Source: Corynebacterium camporealensis (GTDB lineage: Bacteria; Actinomycetota; Actinomycetes; Mycobacteriales; Mycobacteriaceae). From it: DNA of 64,000 nt. The notes under the pieces were generated by a model. That model was not told where the DNA came from. It saw nothing but the letters and a program-made list of their open reading frames with translations, and did not search any database. The stretch spans positions 1,627,815-1,691,814 of the forward strand of contig NZ_CP011311.1 in NCBI RefSeq assembly GCF_000980815.1, given 5' to 3'. Every line of letters begins with the position of its first letter. Position 1 is the stretch's first letter. This document shows, piece after piece, positions 1 to 7,825 of the stretch. The translations under genes were made by a program, and so were the position numbers.

Positions 1-1118
1 CTCACACCGTGGAGGACCTCAGTGCGGGTTTCTTTTTCCTCGTTGTCGGAGTCGTCGACACTGGTGTAGGAGAACTTCACGTCACGGAATGCCAACGAGG
101 ACGCAGGCTTAGCGGCTTTGCCGTGGTTGCTTTCGGCAGGAATCTCCATGACTTCCTGAATGCGTTCGATAGCACCCATCGCAGAGCGGATGGTGGTCAA
201 CGAGCTAAAGATCATGCCCAGCGGGGATGCCACCATGAACAGGTAGAGCACGAAAGCAACCAGGTCACCAATGCTGATATCGCCGGTGGCCACGCGGGCA
301 CCACCGATGCCCAGGACGAGCAGGAAGCTGCCCTGTATCGCTAGGCCACTGGCCGGGTAGAGTGTGCCTTCAATAAGCGCGATGCGCTTGCCTTCCGAGA
401 ATGCACGGTCGGCTTCATCGACGAGGTCCTTTTCGACACGGTCTTGGGCATTAGCCGCGCGAATTGTGCGCACAGCTACCAGGGCACGGTCCATGCCAGC
501 GCCCAGCAGGCCAACGTGCTTTTGCAGCAGCTTCGTATGGCGCTGAATCTTGCTGGAAACACTAATGACGATCACCAGCAGCAGCGTCATCACGGCCACG
601 ACGATGCCGAGCATCACCACATCGATCGTGGCCATGAGCACGATGGCGCCGATGATGGTCACGATGCCGGCGACGGCATCGACAAGTCCGCCCATAAAGG
701 CGCTGCGAATCACGGTCGTATCCGAGCCCAAGCGGGTAACCAGGTCACCGGTGCGCATGCGGTCGAAGGTCGCAATCGGTAGGCGCAGCATACGACCAAT
801 GAGCTGGCTGCGCGTATGAAAGACTGCTGACTCCGCTGTACGCGAGAGCACGTACATCTGGAATGCCTGGGCAACAGAGCCAATAAGCAAAATCACGACC
901 AGCCAGACCACGACATCAGCAATTGGGTCTTGACCGACTTTGCTGATGATGTCGTTGACGAGCATCGGCTGCAGCAAGCCTGCGGCAGCACCGACCAGCG
1001 CCAACACGATGGCCAGGGCCAGGGCTCCCTTATGGAAAGCCAGCATGCCCAACAGCGCACGAAACGCTCCAGCCTTGTTCTTAATAGGAGGCAGTTCTAC
1101 TCCCTCGGTCATAGTCAT
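1..1118 (-). CDS. ABC exporter, fused membrane and ATPase domains (5' part only)
   Basis: The minus-strand frame is open from the ATG at 1118 to the left edge, about 372 codons, so the C-terminal part lies outside the window. It encodes a half-exporter of the ABC-B type: a short cytoplasmic N-terminus, then a six-helix transmembrane domain (roughly residues 20-310) with the usual intracellular-loop signature (RTGDLVTRLGSDT near residue 120), then the start of the nucleotide-binding domain (AFRDVKFSY, the A-loop). Walker A and later motifs are off the edge, so ATPase integrity cannot be judged. The substrate cannot be inferred. A TAGACT -10 box ends 6 bases before the ATG (1130-1125), suggesting a leaderless start; an in-frame ATG at 1112 is an alternative. 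The DinB-like gene lies 45 bases upstream on the same strand. Confidence 0.9.
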   Translation of the reverse strand, partial: MTMTEGVELPPIKNKAGAFRALLGMLAFHKGALALAIVLALVGAAAGLLQPMLVNDIISKVGQDPIADVVVWLVVILLIGSVAQAFQMYVLSRTAESAVFHTRSQLIGRMLRLPIATFDRMRTGDLVTRLGSDTTVIRSAFMGGLVDAVAGIVTIIGAIVLMATIDVVMLGIVVAVMTLLLVIVISVSSKIQRHTKLLQKHVGLLGAGMDRALVAVRTIRAANAQDRVEKDLVDEADRAFSEGKRIALIEGTLYPASGLAIQGSFLLVLGIGGARVATGDISIGDLVAFVLYLFMVASPLGMIFSSLTTIRSAMGAIERIQEVMEIPAESNHGKAAKPASSLAFRDVKFSYTSVDDSDNEEKETRTEVLHGV

Positions 1119-1163
1119 GCGAGAAGTCTACAACCGATGCAAAATTAAGATTTTTGGGCTAGC

Positions 1164-1670
1164 TTAAGCAGCCTGCATGCCGCGTACGTAGGCGATTTGG
1201 CCGAAGTGCTGAGTGATGTCGTTGAGAATCGACACGATGCGCACACCCACGGTGGCCTCATAGGGGTCATTCGGGATGACCTTGCCGAGGTCCTCTTCGC
1301 TCAGACCGTCAAGAATCTGCTTGGTCTGCTTGTACACCGCGGCGTAGTAGTCCAGCAGCACCTGGGAATCCATGACGTCGAAGGCGTCGACCTGTTCAGA
1401 GCTATGGCCGTAACCGATATCAGCCTTGTCATAGGGCAGGTCGAGTTTCTCCTGCCAACCGTTGCTGTACACCTCATCAGTACCGGTCAGTGCTGCCATC
1501 TGGGCGTCTTCGCAACGGGCGATGTGCCAGACTAACCAGCCAATGGAGTTGGCATCGGCAGTCGGTCGCCACAGCAGCTGCTCGCCAATGAGGTTGCTGA
1601 GCTGTTCGGGTAGTTCGTCGTTGATGCGGTCAAAAGATTCGACAAGAAGGTCTTTGTAGGAAGTACTCAT
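1164..1670 (-). CDS. DinB-superfamily protein (DUF664-like)
   Basis: A 168-residue protein with the DinB/DfsB four-helix-bundle pattern: an early helix, then WHIARCED with His49, and near the C-terminus DITQHFGQIAYVRG with His155. These His residues are typical metal ligands of the family, which includes mycothiol- or bacillithiol-dependent S-transferases, and corynebacteria make mycothiol; the actual substrate is unknown. It is cytoplasmic, with no signal peptide or membrane segment. It lies between the ABC exporter gene (45 bases downstream on the same strand) and a membrane-anchored hypothetical gene (17 bases upstream), so it could be co-transcribed with either. It is unrelated to DNA polymerase IV, also called DinB, which is encoded at 7.8-9.3 kb. 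Confidence 0.8.
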   Translation of the reverse strand: MSTSYKDLLVESFDRINDELPEQLSNLIGEQLLWRPTADANSIGWLVWHIARCEDAQMAALTGTDEVYSNGWQEKLDLPYDKADIGYGHSSEQVDAFDVMDSQVLLDYYAAVYKQTKQILDGLSEEDLGKVIPNDPYEATVGVRIVSILNDITQHFGQIAYVRGMQAA

Positions 1671-1687
1671 GCCTTCCGGTTTACCAG

Positions 1688-2257
1688 TTAATGCGGAACG
1701 CGGACGCTAAATGAGCCCCAGGCGGCATCGGCTGGTGCGGGCTCCACCGTGGTCACGTGTGGTTTTTCGGCAATTGCGCGCAAAGTATCGGGATCGTCCC
1801 AGATCACCACAGCACTGACAGTATCGGGCGCAGGAATATCGCCAATGCCCGATAATGCTTCACCGGCGCGCTCGAAGACGGTGTTGATGACATCGACGCG
1901 TGTTTCGCCATCGATAGGCTCAGGCACAGCGATGTGCGCGGAATTGCCGACGATGATCGCGCTCATGCGCTGGGCGTCCTCGACGGAGGCGGCAGCGGCT
2001 TCAGCGCTTTGGGGTTCGTCAAAGGCGACGAGTGCGTACGTGGGATCCTCAGCCGCAGCGAGTGATTCCTCGGCGCGGGCTTGGTACGCAGTAGCGGACT
2101 CGTCGTTGTCTGGACCGAGCTGGTCGCCTTGGATTGTCGTGGCAGGTTGGGTGCCAAACAGACCTAAGGCGATGATGATGAGCAGCAACGCAACCGCACC
2201 GGCAATGACTGCAGCGATGCGGCGGCGTCGATAGATCTGCTCCCTAGTCGGACTCAT
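1688..2257 (-). CDS. Membrane-anchored hypothetical protein
   Basis: I do not recognise the family. The 189-residue product has a basic N-terminus (YRRRR), a single transmembrane helix at about residues 13-34 and an acidic, Ala-rich exported domain of about 150 residues, so a type II membrane protein facing outside is likely. The start codon overlaps the stop of rluD by four bases (ATGA), so it is translationally coupled to the rluD-lspA operon. No catalytic motif is visible. The second half (about residues 75-189) looks like a small alpha/beta fold with no cysteines. Confidence 0.75.
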   Translation of the reverse strand: MSPTREQIYRRRRIAAVIAGAVALLLIIIALGLFGTQPATTIQGDQLGPDNDESATAYQARAEESLAAAEDPTYALVAFDEPQSAEAAAASVEDAQRMSAIIVGNSAHIAVPEPIDGETRVDVINTVFERAGEALSGIGDIPAPDTVSAVVIWDDPDTLRAIAEKPHVTTVEPAPADAAWGSFSVRVPH

Positions 2258-3180
2258 CCGCGCAGCTCCTCTAGGGCGTGCTTAAGGTCATCCGGATACG
2301 GTGCGGAGACTTCAAACCACTTGCCGGTACCCGGGTGGGTAAAGCCCAAGGTGTAGGCGTGCAGCCACTGGCGAATAAGGCCCAGCCGCTTGGCCAGGTT
2401 AGGGTCGCTGCCGTACATCGGGTCGCCCACACACGGATGACCGGTGGCCGACATGTGTACGCGGATCTGGTGGGTGCGTCCGGTTTCGAGGTGGACTTCG
2501 AGCAGGCTGGCCTCGCGGAAGGCTTCCATGAGTTCGTAGTGGGTCACAGCTGGTTTGCCGTCATCGACCACGGCAAACTTCCAGCCGGAGGAAGGGTGAC
2601 GACCAATCGGTGCGTCGATGGTTCCCTCAATCGGGTCAGGCAGGCCCTGCACGATGGCGTGGTAGGTCTTTTTCACGGTGCGCTCTTTAAACGCAGCCTT
2701 CAGGGCAGAGTAGGCGCGCTCGCTGGAGGCGACCACCATCGCACCCGAGGTTCCGACGTCGAGTCGGTGCACAATGCCTTTGCGCTCCGGTGGACCGGAG
2801 GAGGCGACGGTATAGCCCGCAGCAGCCAGGCCACCAATGACCGTCGGACCATCCCAGCCGACCGAGGGGTGTGCTGCCACACCAACTGGCTTGTGCACGC
2901 AGATAATATCGGCGTCGTGATAGAGCACGTCCATGCCTTCGACGAGCTCTTCTTTCGGCAGCAACGGCTTTTCTGGTTCCGGCAGGGTGACCTCTAATAA
3001 TGCACCAGAGACAAGACGATCAGACTTGCGGACCTGCTGGGAATCGATAACGACTTCACCGTCGGCACACAGCTCGGAAACTGCGCTGCGCGATAAGCCC
3101 AGCAGCTTGGCCAAGGCGGCATCGGCACGCATGCCCTCTAAGCCTTCAGGGATGAGGAAACTTCTGACTTCGCGCGACAT
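2254..3180 (-). CDS. rluD: RluA/RluD-family 23S rRNA pseudouridine synthase
   Basis: A 308-residue enzyme that isomerises uridine to pseudouridine in large-subunit rRNA. An S4 RNA-binding domain occupies about residues 14-70 ([15 protein letters not shown]), followed by the catalytic domain with the HRLDVGTSG motif; Asp141 is the nucleophile. Length and domain order match RluD/YlyB proteins. Its stop overlaps the next gene by four bases, and its ATG shares one base with the lspA stop (TAATG), so lspA-rluD-hypothetical form one operon. The lspA-rluD pairing is common in Gram-positive bacteria. Which uridines are modified cannot be told from sequence. Confidence 0.92.
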   Translation of the reverse strand: MSREVRSFLIPEGLEGMRADAALAKLLGLSRSAVSELCADGEVVIDSQQVRKSDRLVSGALLEVTLPEPEKPLLPKEELVEGMDVLYHDADIICVHKPVGVAAHPSVGWDGPTVIGGLAAAGYTVASSGPPERKGIVHRLDVGTSGAMVVASSERAYSALKAAFKERTVKKTYHAIVQGLPDPIEGTIDAPIGRHPSSGWKFAVVDDGKPAVTHYELMEAFREASLLEVHLETGRTHQIRVHMSATGHPCVGDPMYGSDPNLAKRLGLIRQWLHAYTLGFTHPGTGKWFEVSAPYPDDLKHALEELRG

Positions 3181-3671
3181 TACTTCTTCACCTCCTCGCG
3201 GAACATAAAGATGATGAACACAACCACACCGCAGGTAATCGAGACATCTGCCAGGTTGAACACGGCGAAATCACCCACGGAAATGAAATCGACCACATGG
3301 CCAAACCAGAAACCTGGCTCGCGGAAGAGGCGGTCGATGAGGTTGCCCAAGGCGCCGCCGGCGATCATCGCTAAGCCAATTGCTTGACCGCGGTCATGGA
3401 TACGGGGAGCGGCAATGGCCACACCCACCACAAAGGCCAACTGAATGGTGGTAAACAGCCAGGTAGAGCCCTCACCACCCATGGAGAATGCAGCACCCGG
3501 ATTGAAGAGGAGGTAGAAGCGGAACCAGTCACCAATGACGTAGACGGGTTCACCTTCCGTTAGCCAGGACAGCATAAATTGCTTGGTGGCTTGGTCCACG
3601 GCGGCAACAGTGAGGATCACTGCGGCCATGGTCGCGATATAACTCCTCCGTTTTTGACTCACCTGAATCAT
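3180..3671 (-). CDS. lspA: Lipoprotein signal peptidase (signal peptidase II)
   Basis: A 163-residue, four-helix inner-membrane aspartyl protease that cleaves prolipoprotein signal peptides before the lipidated cysteine. Family blocks are present: VDQATK near residue 25, FNPGAAFS at 56-63, [10 protein letters not shown] at 105-114, then VVDFI and FNLADVSI, giving the catalytic aspartates Asp128 and Asp142. No Shine-Dalgarno sequence stands before the ATG; a TACCGT -10-like box at 3692-3687 would give a leader of about 8 bases. It is the first gene of the rluD operon and lies only 32 bases from a divergent gene for a putative lipoprotein, one of its likely substrates. Confidence 0.93.
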   Translation of the reverse strand: MIQVSQKRRSYIATMAAVILTVAAVDQATKQFMLSWLTEGEPVYVIGDWFRFYLLFNPGAAFSMGGEGSTWLFTTIQLAFVVGVAIAAPRIHDRGQAIGLAMIAGGALGNLIDRLFREPGFWFGHVVDFISVGDFAVFNLADVSITCGVVVFIIFMFREEVKK

Positions 3672-3686
3672 TGTAAACGCAGCAGT

Positions 3687-3704
3687 ACGGTAATTTAGAA
3701 TGCG
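3687..3704. promoter_or_regulatory. Overlapping divergent promoters of lspA and the lipoprotein gene
   Basis: Only 32 bases separate the two start codons. On the plus strand TAATTT (3691-3696) lies 7 bases before the GTG at 3704, the leaderless spacing. On the minus strand TACCGT (3692-3687) overlaps it by two bases. Both fit the corynebacterial TAnnnT -10 core. Assignment is by pattern only, and the -35 elements would fall inside the opposing genes. Confidence 0.5.
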
Positions 3705-4651
3705 TGTTTCGTGTTAAAGCTTTAGCCCTCCTGTCCGTCCTCGCCCTTGCCGGTTGCAGCTATGAAGCTCCCGGCCCGGCCGTGGAAGAACCAGTCGGCC
3801 TAGCTGTCGATGCCCCACGCGTCACCGTCGAAGAGCCTGGCAGCGGGGAACGCCGCGTGCTGGAATTCACTGACGTCGGCAATGAGCAGAACCTGACCTA
3901 CACGGTCACCGAAGGTTTCAACCAGGAACTGCTCGAAGCCCAGGCCGCTGAGACTTTTCAGGCCTCCGACATCGACACCGCGACTACTACCCTGCCACTC
4001 GATGCCGAAGTCGACGAGGCATCTGAACCTGCCGAGGGCCAACAGCCTGCCACCCGCAATGTCTTTGCCACCGTGGGCAACCCGCAGTTTGATGGCGACG
4101 GCAACGTCGATTCCGCCGAAGGCTTCCAGTTCGGCTGGCGCGCCGTAGATTCTGGCCAGATGTCCTCGCTGCGCTTGGCTGCCCCGCGTGATGCTTCCGA
4201 TGAAGCCCGCGGCATCGCCGAGCAGTCCGTCATGAAGCTGACTGCCCTGCCTATTGTCTTCCCTGAAGAAGAAATCGGCGAAGGCGGACGCTGGACCGTC
4301 GAATCCCGCGTAACCGGTGAGTCCACCATGCTGCAGACCACCACCTACACCGTCACTGCGCTTAACGACGATACCGTGACACTCTCCGTCGACATCGATC
4401 AGCGCCCTTCCCTTGGCGCACTCAGCTTCGACGGCCAAGCCGAAGGCACCGACCTCGAAGGAAAAGAACTCGAAGTCCTCGACTCCAGCACCGAGTCCGA
4501 AGGCGAAATCACCATCGACCTCACCCAACCGCTCCCCGTGGCTGGCGACGTCACCTTCAACACCAAAGTCACCTACGGAACCACCGACTCCGACCTGCGT
4601 GTCGTACAGTCCTCCTCCACCGAGATGGAATTCAGCGAAGCACAGGAGTAG
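3704..4651 (+). CDS. Putative lipoprotein of unknown function
   Basis: A 315-residue secreted protein with a lipoprotein signal peptide (basic MFRVK, hydrophobic core, lipobox LAGC with Cys18 as the lipidation site). The mature part is acidic and rich in Thr, Glu and Asp, with a low-complexity linker at about residues 85-105 (DEASEPAEGQQ) and a beta-rich C-terminal half. The start is GTG at 3704: the nearby ATG at 3700 runs into a stop after five codons, and a TAATTT -10 box ends 7 bases upstream, so translation is probably leaderless. It is divergent from lspA. I do not recognise the family with certainty; DUF6263-type actinobacterial lipoproteins are a possibility. Confidence 0.8.
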   Translation: MFRVKALALLSVLALAGCSYEAPGPAVEEPVGLAVDAPRVTVEEPGSGERRVLEFTDVGNEQNLTYTVTEGFNQELLEAQAAETFQASDIDTATTTLPLDAEVDEASEPAEGQQPATRNVFATVGNPQFDGDGNVDSAEGFQFGWRAVDSGQMSSLRLAAPRDASDEARGIAEQSVMKLTALPIVFPEEEIGEGGRWTVESRVTGESTMLQTTTYTVTALNDDTVTLSVDIDQRPSLGALSFDGQAEGTDLEGKELEVLDSSTESEGEITIDLTQPLPVAGDVTFNTKVTYGTTDSDLRVVQSSSTEMEFSEAQE

Positions 4652-5035
4652 GCACGGGCCCGGGATACAGAAAGTTCGGGTCAAGTAAAGAATTGTGTGT
4701 CCACACTACCGGTTAGTCCCCTAACAGGCAGGGCGATTGGGGCTAATAATAGCTCCGCAGGAGCTATTCGCGGCCAAAATTCACTCAATACCGTGATGTC
4801 GCCGAAGTTGAACTAAGCAGGCGCTGCTGTGCTTAGACAATAAGCACAAACAGCCCCAGCACCGTCCGGTTCCCCAGCGATCCCGAAACTAACCAGCCTC
4901 CCGCGACGAACACTTAGATACGCACCCGTGAAAATCTGGACTAGATGAAAATAAGGAGGCGAGAGACACCCCATATGTAATATAGCTTCTGCATTATTAA
5001 TTGATCTAACTTTAAGTGTTCGGAAGTAAGATTTA
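4652..5035. other. AT-rich intergenic region with a 9-bp hairpin
   Basis: This 384-base gap holds no gene I can support. Positions 4748-4756 (AATAGCTCC) and 4760-4768 (GGAGCTATT) form a perfect 9-bp stem with a 3-base loop; no T run follows, so it is a weak terminator candidate for the lipoprotein gene. From about 4.97 kb the sequence becomes clearly richer in A and T, continuing into the transporter pseudogene. Confidence 0.5.
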
Positions 5036-5949
5036 ATGGTTGAGTCAAATACGGCAGGCGCAGGGGCGATTATCGTAGCCATAGCTGTCCTATGGCAAGG
5101 AATCGGCACTGCGATAGTCGGAGCCAAAGTAGACCCAGAGTTATCTACTTTTACTACGTTTTCAGCTTTTCTCATCGCAGCAGTTATATCTACATCGATA
5201 TTCTTAGTGCTCCATCGAAAAAGATCACGCGATGCGAAAATGCAGCGGCCTCGTATGAAAATGGCAACTGCAGCAAGCTTGAACTTATTTACTGCCGGTG
5301 CTTTTTGTTTGTTTTACATTTCCACAACTTTGATGCAGCCCACTGCGGCAAGCGTCATAGAAACAGGGGTTGGCCCATTTATTGCTGCAGTGATAATCGC
5401 CTGCTCGGCCAGAAGGTTCAGCAGTTCGTTAGTGTCGGCAACCGCGGTAGTGGTGCTGGCTCTATTTTTTACTTCCTAGGAACGGAAAGTACCTCAGCGC
5501 GGTCCTACTTGGGTTTCGCTCTGGCTGTCGGTGCAGGAATTTCGGCGGTAGGAGTGCTGTATTCCTCTCGCTGGGCCACCGAACAAGGCAACAGCGTTCT
5601 CACAATTGCGGCAGTGAGGTTTCACTTAGCTTGGATTATCAGTGGTCTAGTGGCTTTCTTTTCCGTGGAGGCAGAGAGGCTTAAAGGCTCTACCCTGCCA
5701 ATCGTTCTACTGTCGGTGATGTGCATTACGTTTCCTATCCTGCTTTTGCAGTGGGGAATCGCCTTAACGCTGCCTCTCACCTCGGCGCTGATCATCGCGA
5801 CCCTTCCGGCCGTGGTGATGGCCACCGAGATCGCATTACGCTCTCAGGTCGAACCTATTCAGTTGACTCTATTGCTGCTCATTGTGGCAATAACCATAAG
5901 CCAAGCAATATTGGGAACACGGAGAACTAGTGAAAATATTAGTGATTGA
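5036..5949 (+). pseudogene. EamA/DMT-family transporter, frameshifted
   Basis: Two overlapping reading frames together encode a ten-helix drug/metabolite transporter of about 304 residues. The first half is read in one frame from the ATG at 5036 and stops at 5477-5479; the second half continues in the -1 frame up to 5949. The join lies at a run of six T (5465-5470): one extra T would give an uninterrupted protein reading LALFF-YFLGTES, so a 1-base slippage deletion is the simplest explanation. Assembly error, phase variation or -1 frameshifting are alternatives. The N-terminal half has helices near residues 10-30 and 40-58; the C-terminal half has the second EamA repeat (AVGAGISAVGVLYSS onward). 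Substrate unknown. The gene is AT-richer than its neighbours and uses codons such as TTA and ATA, suggesting recent acquisition. Confidence 0.75.
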
Positions 5950-6072
5950 CGACTCATCAGGCTGCGCCGAGCTGGTTGTGCTCCTGTTAACGACCAGAAT
6001 TTGGGAATCCCAAAAGGCTGGGACATGACCTAAACTCAACACGTTGGGCAGATACACTTTTTGCTTAACACG

Positions 6073-6107
6073 AAAAATTGCCCCAGCTCATCAATGTGAA
6101 CTGGGGC
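6073..6107 (-). terminator. Intrinsic terminator of the Mtb12-like gene
   Basis: GCCCCAG (6080-6086) pairs with CTGGGGC (6101-6107). On the minus strand the stem is followed by AATTTTTCG, a good U tract. It lies about 20 bases after the stop of the lipoprotein gene at 6128. Confidence 0.8.
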
Positions 6108-6127
6108 GATATGCGTAAGTGCTGCTC

Positions 6128-6727
6128 TTACTGTGCTGGTGCTTCTACTGGGGCATCGGCAGGTGCCTGCTCTGCGGCTGGGTCGGCAGCATCGCCGGCA
6201 GCTGGGTCGCCGCTGGCGTCACCACACATCTCCGGAACCTCTTCCGGCGGAACGATGTTGGTAATCAGGGTGCAGGCCCATGCCTGGGACAGCTTCCAGT
6301 TGCCGTCCTCGTTGACGAATTCCACGGAGTCAGCAGTCTGGTCCTGGCCTTCTGGGGTGGAGAAGTTCACGGTAGCCAGTGCGGAATCCGGTGCCGGGCC
6401 AGGCAGGATCGGGTCGACGACCTCGAAGACTGCGCCAGACTCAGCCTGGGACTGTGCCATGGTGTCAAACAGCTCAGGTGCGGTCTCGCCGCCCTGGACG
6501 GTGGCGGTCTTTTCCTCAATCGGGACATTCGGGTCGGTTGCCTTGGCCAGGATGCCGTTGAGGTCAGCGGCGGTCGGCAGCTCCGGTGCTGCCTGGTCTG
6601 CGGAGGCAGAAGATTCCGCAGCGGTGGTCTCCTCAGCTGGCTGTTCCTCTTCATCGGAGGAGCAGGCAGCCAGTGCGGTAGCAGTGCTTACCGCCAGCAG
6701 CGCAGCGCTGAACTTGGTGAAATTCAC
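6128..6727 (-). CDS. Mtb12-like low-molecular-weight antigen lipoprotein
   Basis: A 199-residue secreted lipoprotein: signal peptide with lipobox LAAC (Cys22), an acidic Glu/Ala-rich linker to about residue 58, then a compact domain whose pattern (PTAADLNGILAKATDPNVP, later TADSVEFVNEDGNWKLS) resembles the C-terminal domain of the mycobacterial secreted antigen Mtb12/CFP-2. The function of that family is unknown. It is followed by a second low-complexity Ala/Pro/Glu tail (about residues 172-199). The start is GTG at 6727 with AAGGAG a suitable distance upstream. Intrinsic terminator downstream; monocistronic. The family call rests on remembered sequence patterns, hence moderate confidence for the name but high for the gene. 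Confidence 0.75.
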   Translation of the reverse strand: MNFTKFSAALLAVSTATALAACSSDEEEQPAEETTAAESSASADQAAPELPTAADLNGILAKATDPNVPIEEKTATVQGGETAPELFDTMAQSQAESGAVFEVVDPILPGPAPDSALATVNFSTPEGQDQTADSVEFVNEDGNWKLSQAWACTLITNIVPPEEVPEMCGDASGDPAAGDAADPAAEQAPADAPVEAPAQ

Positions 6728-6904
6728 GATTTCTCCTTAATAGGGTGCACTTTTGTCTAGCAGTAAAGCTTAGCGTGCCATCCTGGCAATACCTCACAGC
6801 ACGCGCGCAGCTAACTAAAAGCGTCGCTGATATGAACTTAGACCGGCGCTAAGCCGGCCTTCCCTGCTGAGAGCCCACGTGTTCTCCTGGTTTAGGATGG
6901 GCGC

Positions 6905-7825
6905 ATGACTATTGCGCTGATTGCTACCGGCGGCACCATTGCCTGTACTGCTGCTGACGATGGTTCCCTGGTCCCGACCGTTTCCGGTGCGCAGCTGGCC
7001 GCATCGGTATCCGATGCAACCGATGAGTCGAGCGCGGCCGTGGACATCGAGGTCGTGGAGTTCCGCCAGCTCGATTCCAGCTCCATCACCTTAAGCGACT
7101 TGGATGACCTGTTGGCTGAAGTCCATCGCCAGCTTGAGCGCACAGACATCAACGGCGTGGTCACTACCCATGGCACGGACTCGATGGAAGAAACCGCACT
7201 CGCGCTTAGCTTGTTCAGTCCTGGCACGAAGCCCGTGGTGCTGACCGGTGCACAACGTGCCTTTGATCATCCGCACGGCGATGGCCCGGCGAACCTGCGC
7301 GCAGCAGTGGAACTTGCCGCCGGTTCCCAGCCGGGTGTCTTCGTCCAATTTGGCGGGATGACTATCCCTGGTCACGCGGTGCGCAAGCAACACACTTCTA
7401 ACCTGCAAGGCTTTGAAGAACTCGATGTACCAGCACCCGCGCGCACGTTGCCGCTGCGACCTTTGGCTAAGCACCCGGTGACGATTCTGGCTGCGTACCC
7501 GGGTGCCGAAGCCACGCTTGTCGATGCCGCCGCCCACTCCTTCGCCGGCATCATCGTCGAGGCTTTAGGCTCGGGCAACACCAGCGAAGAGATGGGCACT
7601 GCCCTTGCCCGCGCCCTGGATGCTGGAGTGCCCGTCGTGATTAGTACCCGCGTACCGAATGGCCCAACCACTTTGGCCTATGGCGGTGCTGGTGGCGGTT
7701 CCACGTTGGGTGATAAAGGTGCCGATGCCGCAGGCATGCTGCGCCCGGGCCCGGCGCGCATTGCGCTTGCCGCCTCGCTAGCAACGGGTGTGCCTTTCGC
7801 GGAACTCTTCGAATCCGAAGACTAA
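6905..7825 (+). CDS. ansA: L-asparaginase
   Basis: A 306-residue enzyme hydrolysing asparagine to aspartate and ammonia. The first catalytic threonine motif is at residues 8-12 (TGGTI) and the second, THGTDSMEET, near residues 82-91, holds the Thr-Asp pair of the family; later SGNTSEEM is also conserved. There is no signal peptide, so it is probably the cytoplasmic type. A TAGGAT box (6894-6899) sits just before the ATG; it could be a leaderless -10 with short spacing, or AGGA could act as ribosome site. The gene converges on dinB with a 4-base overlap of stops. The same window encodes an asparagine synthase-type amidotransferase (ltsA). Confidence 0.93.
   Translation: MTIALIATGGTIACTAADDGSLVPTVSGAQLAASVSDATDESSAAVDIEVVEFRQLDSSSITLSDLDDLLAEVHRQLERTDINGVVTTHGTDSMEETALALSLFSPGTKPVVLTGAQRAFDHPHGDGPANLRAAVELAAGSQPGVFVQFGGMTIPGHAVRKQHTSNLQGFEELDVPAPARTLPLRPLAKHPVTILAAYPGAEATLVDAAAHSFAGIIVEALGSGNTSEEMGTALARALDAGVPVVISTRVPNGPTTLAYGGAGGGSTLGDKGADAAGMLRPGPARIALAASLATGVPFAELFESED

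Noticed and set aside
4813..5175. Minus-strand frame of 120 codons in the AT-rich patch
   Set aside because: Overlaps the transporter's N-terminal half on the opposite strand and has no recognisable domain or start signal.
5455..5485. Programmed -1 frameshift site in the transporter gene
   Set aside because: The zero-frame codons CTA TTT TTT ACT do not form a standard slippery heptamer, and I see no stimulatory structure just after; a deletion is simpler.
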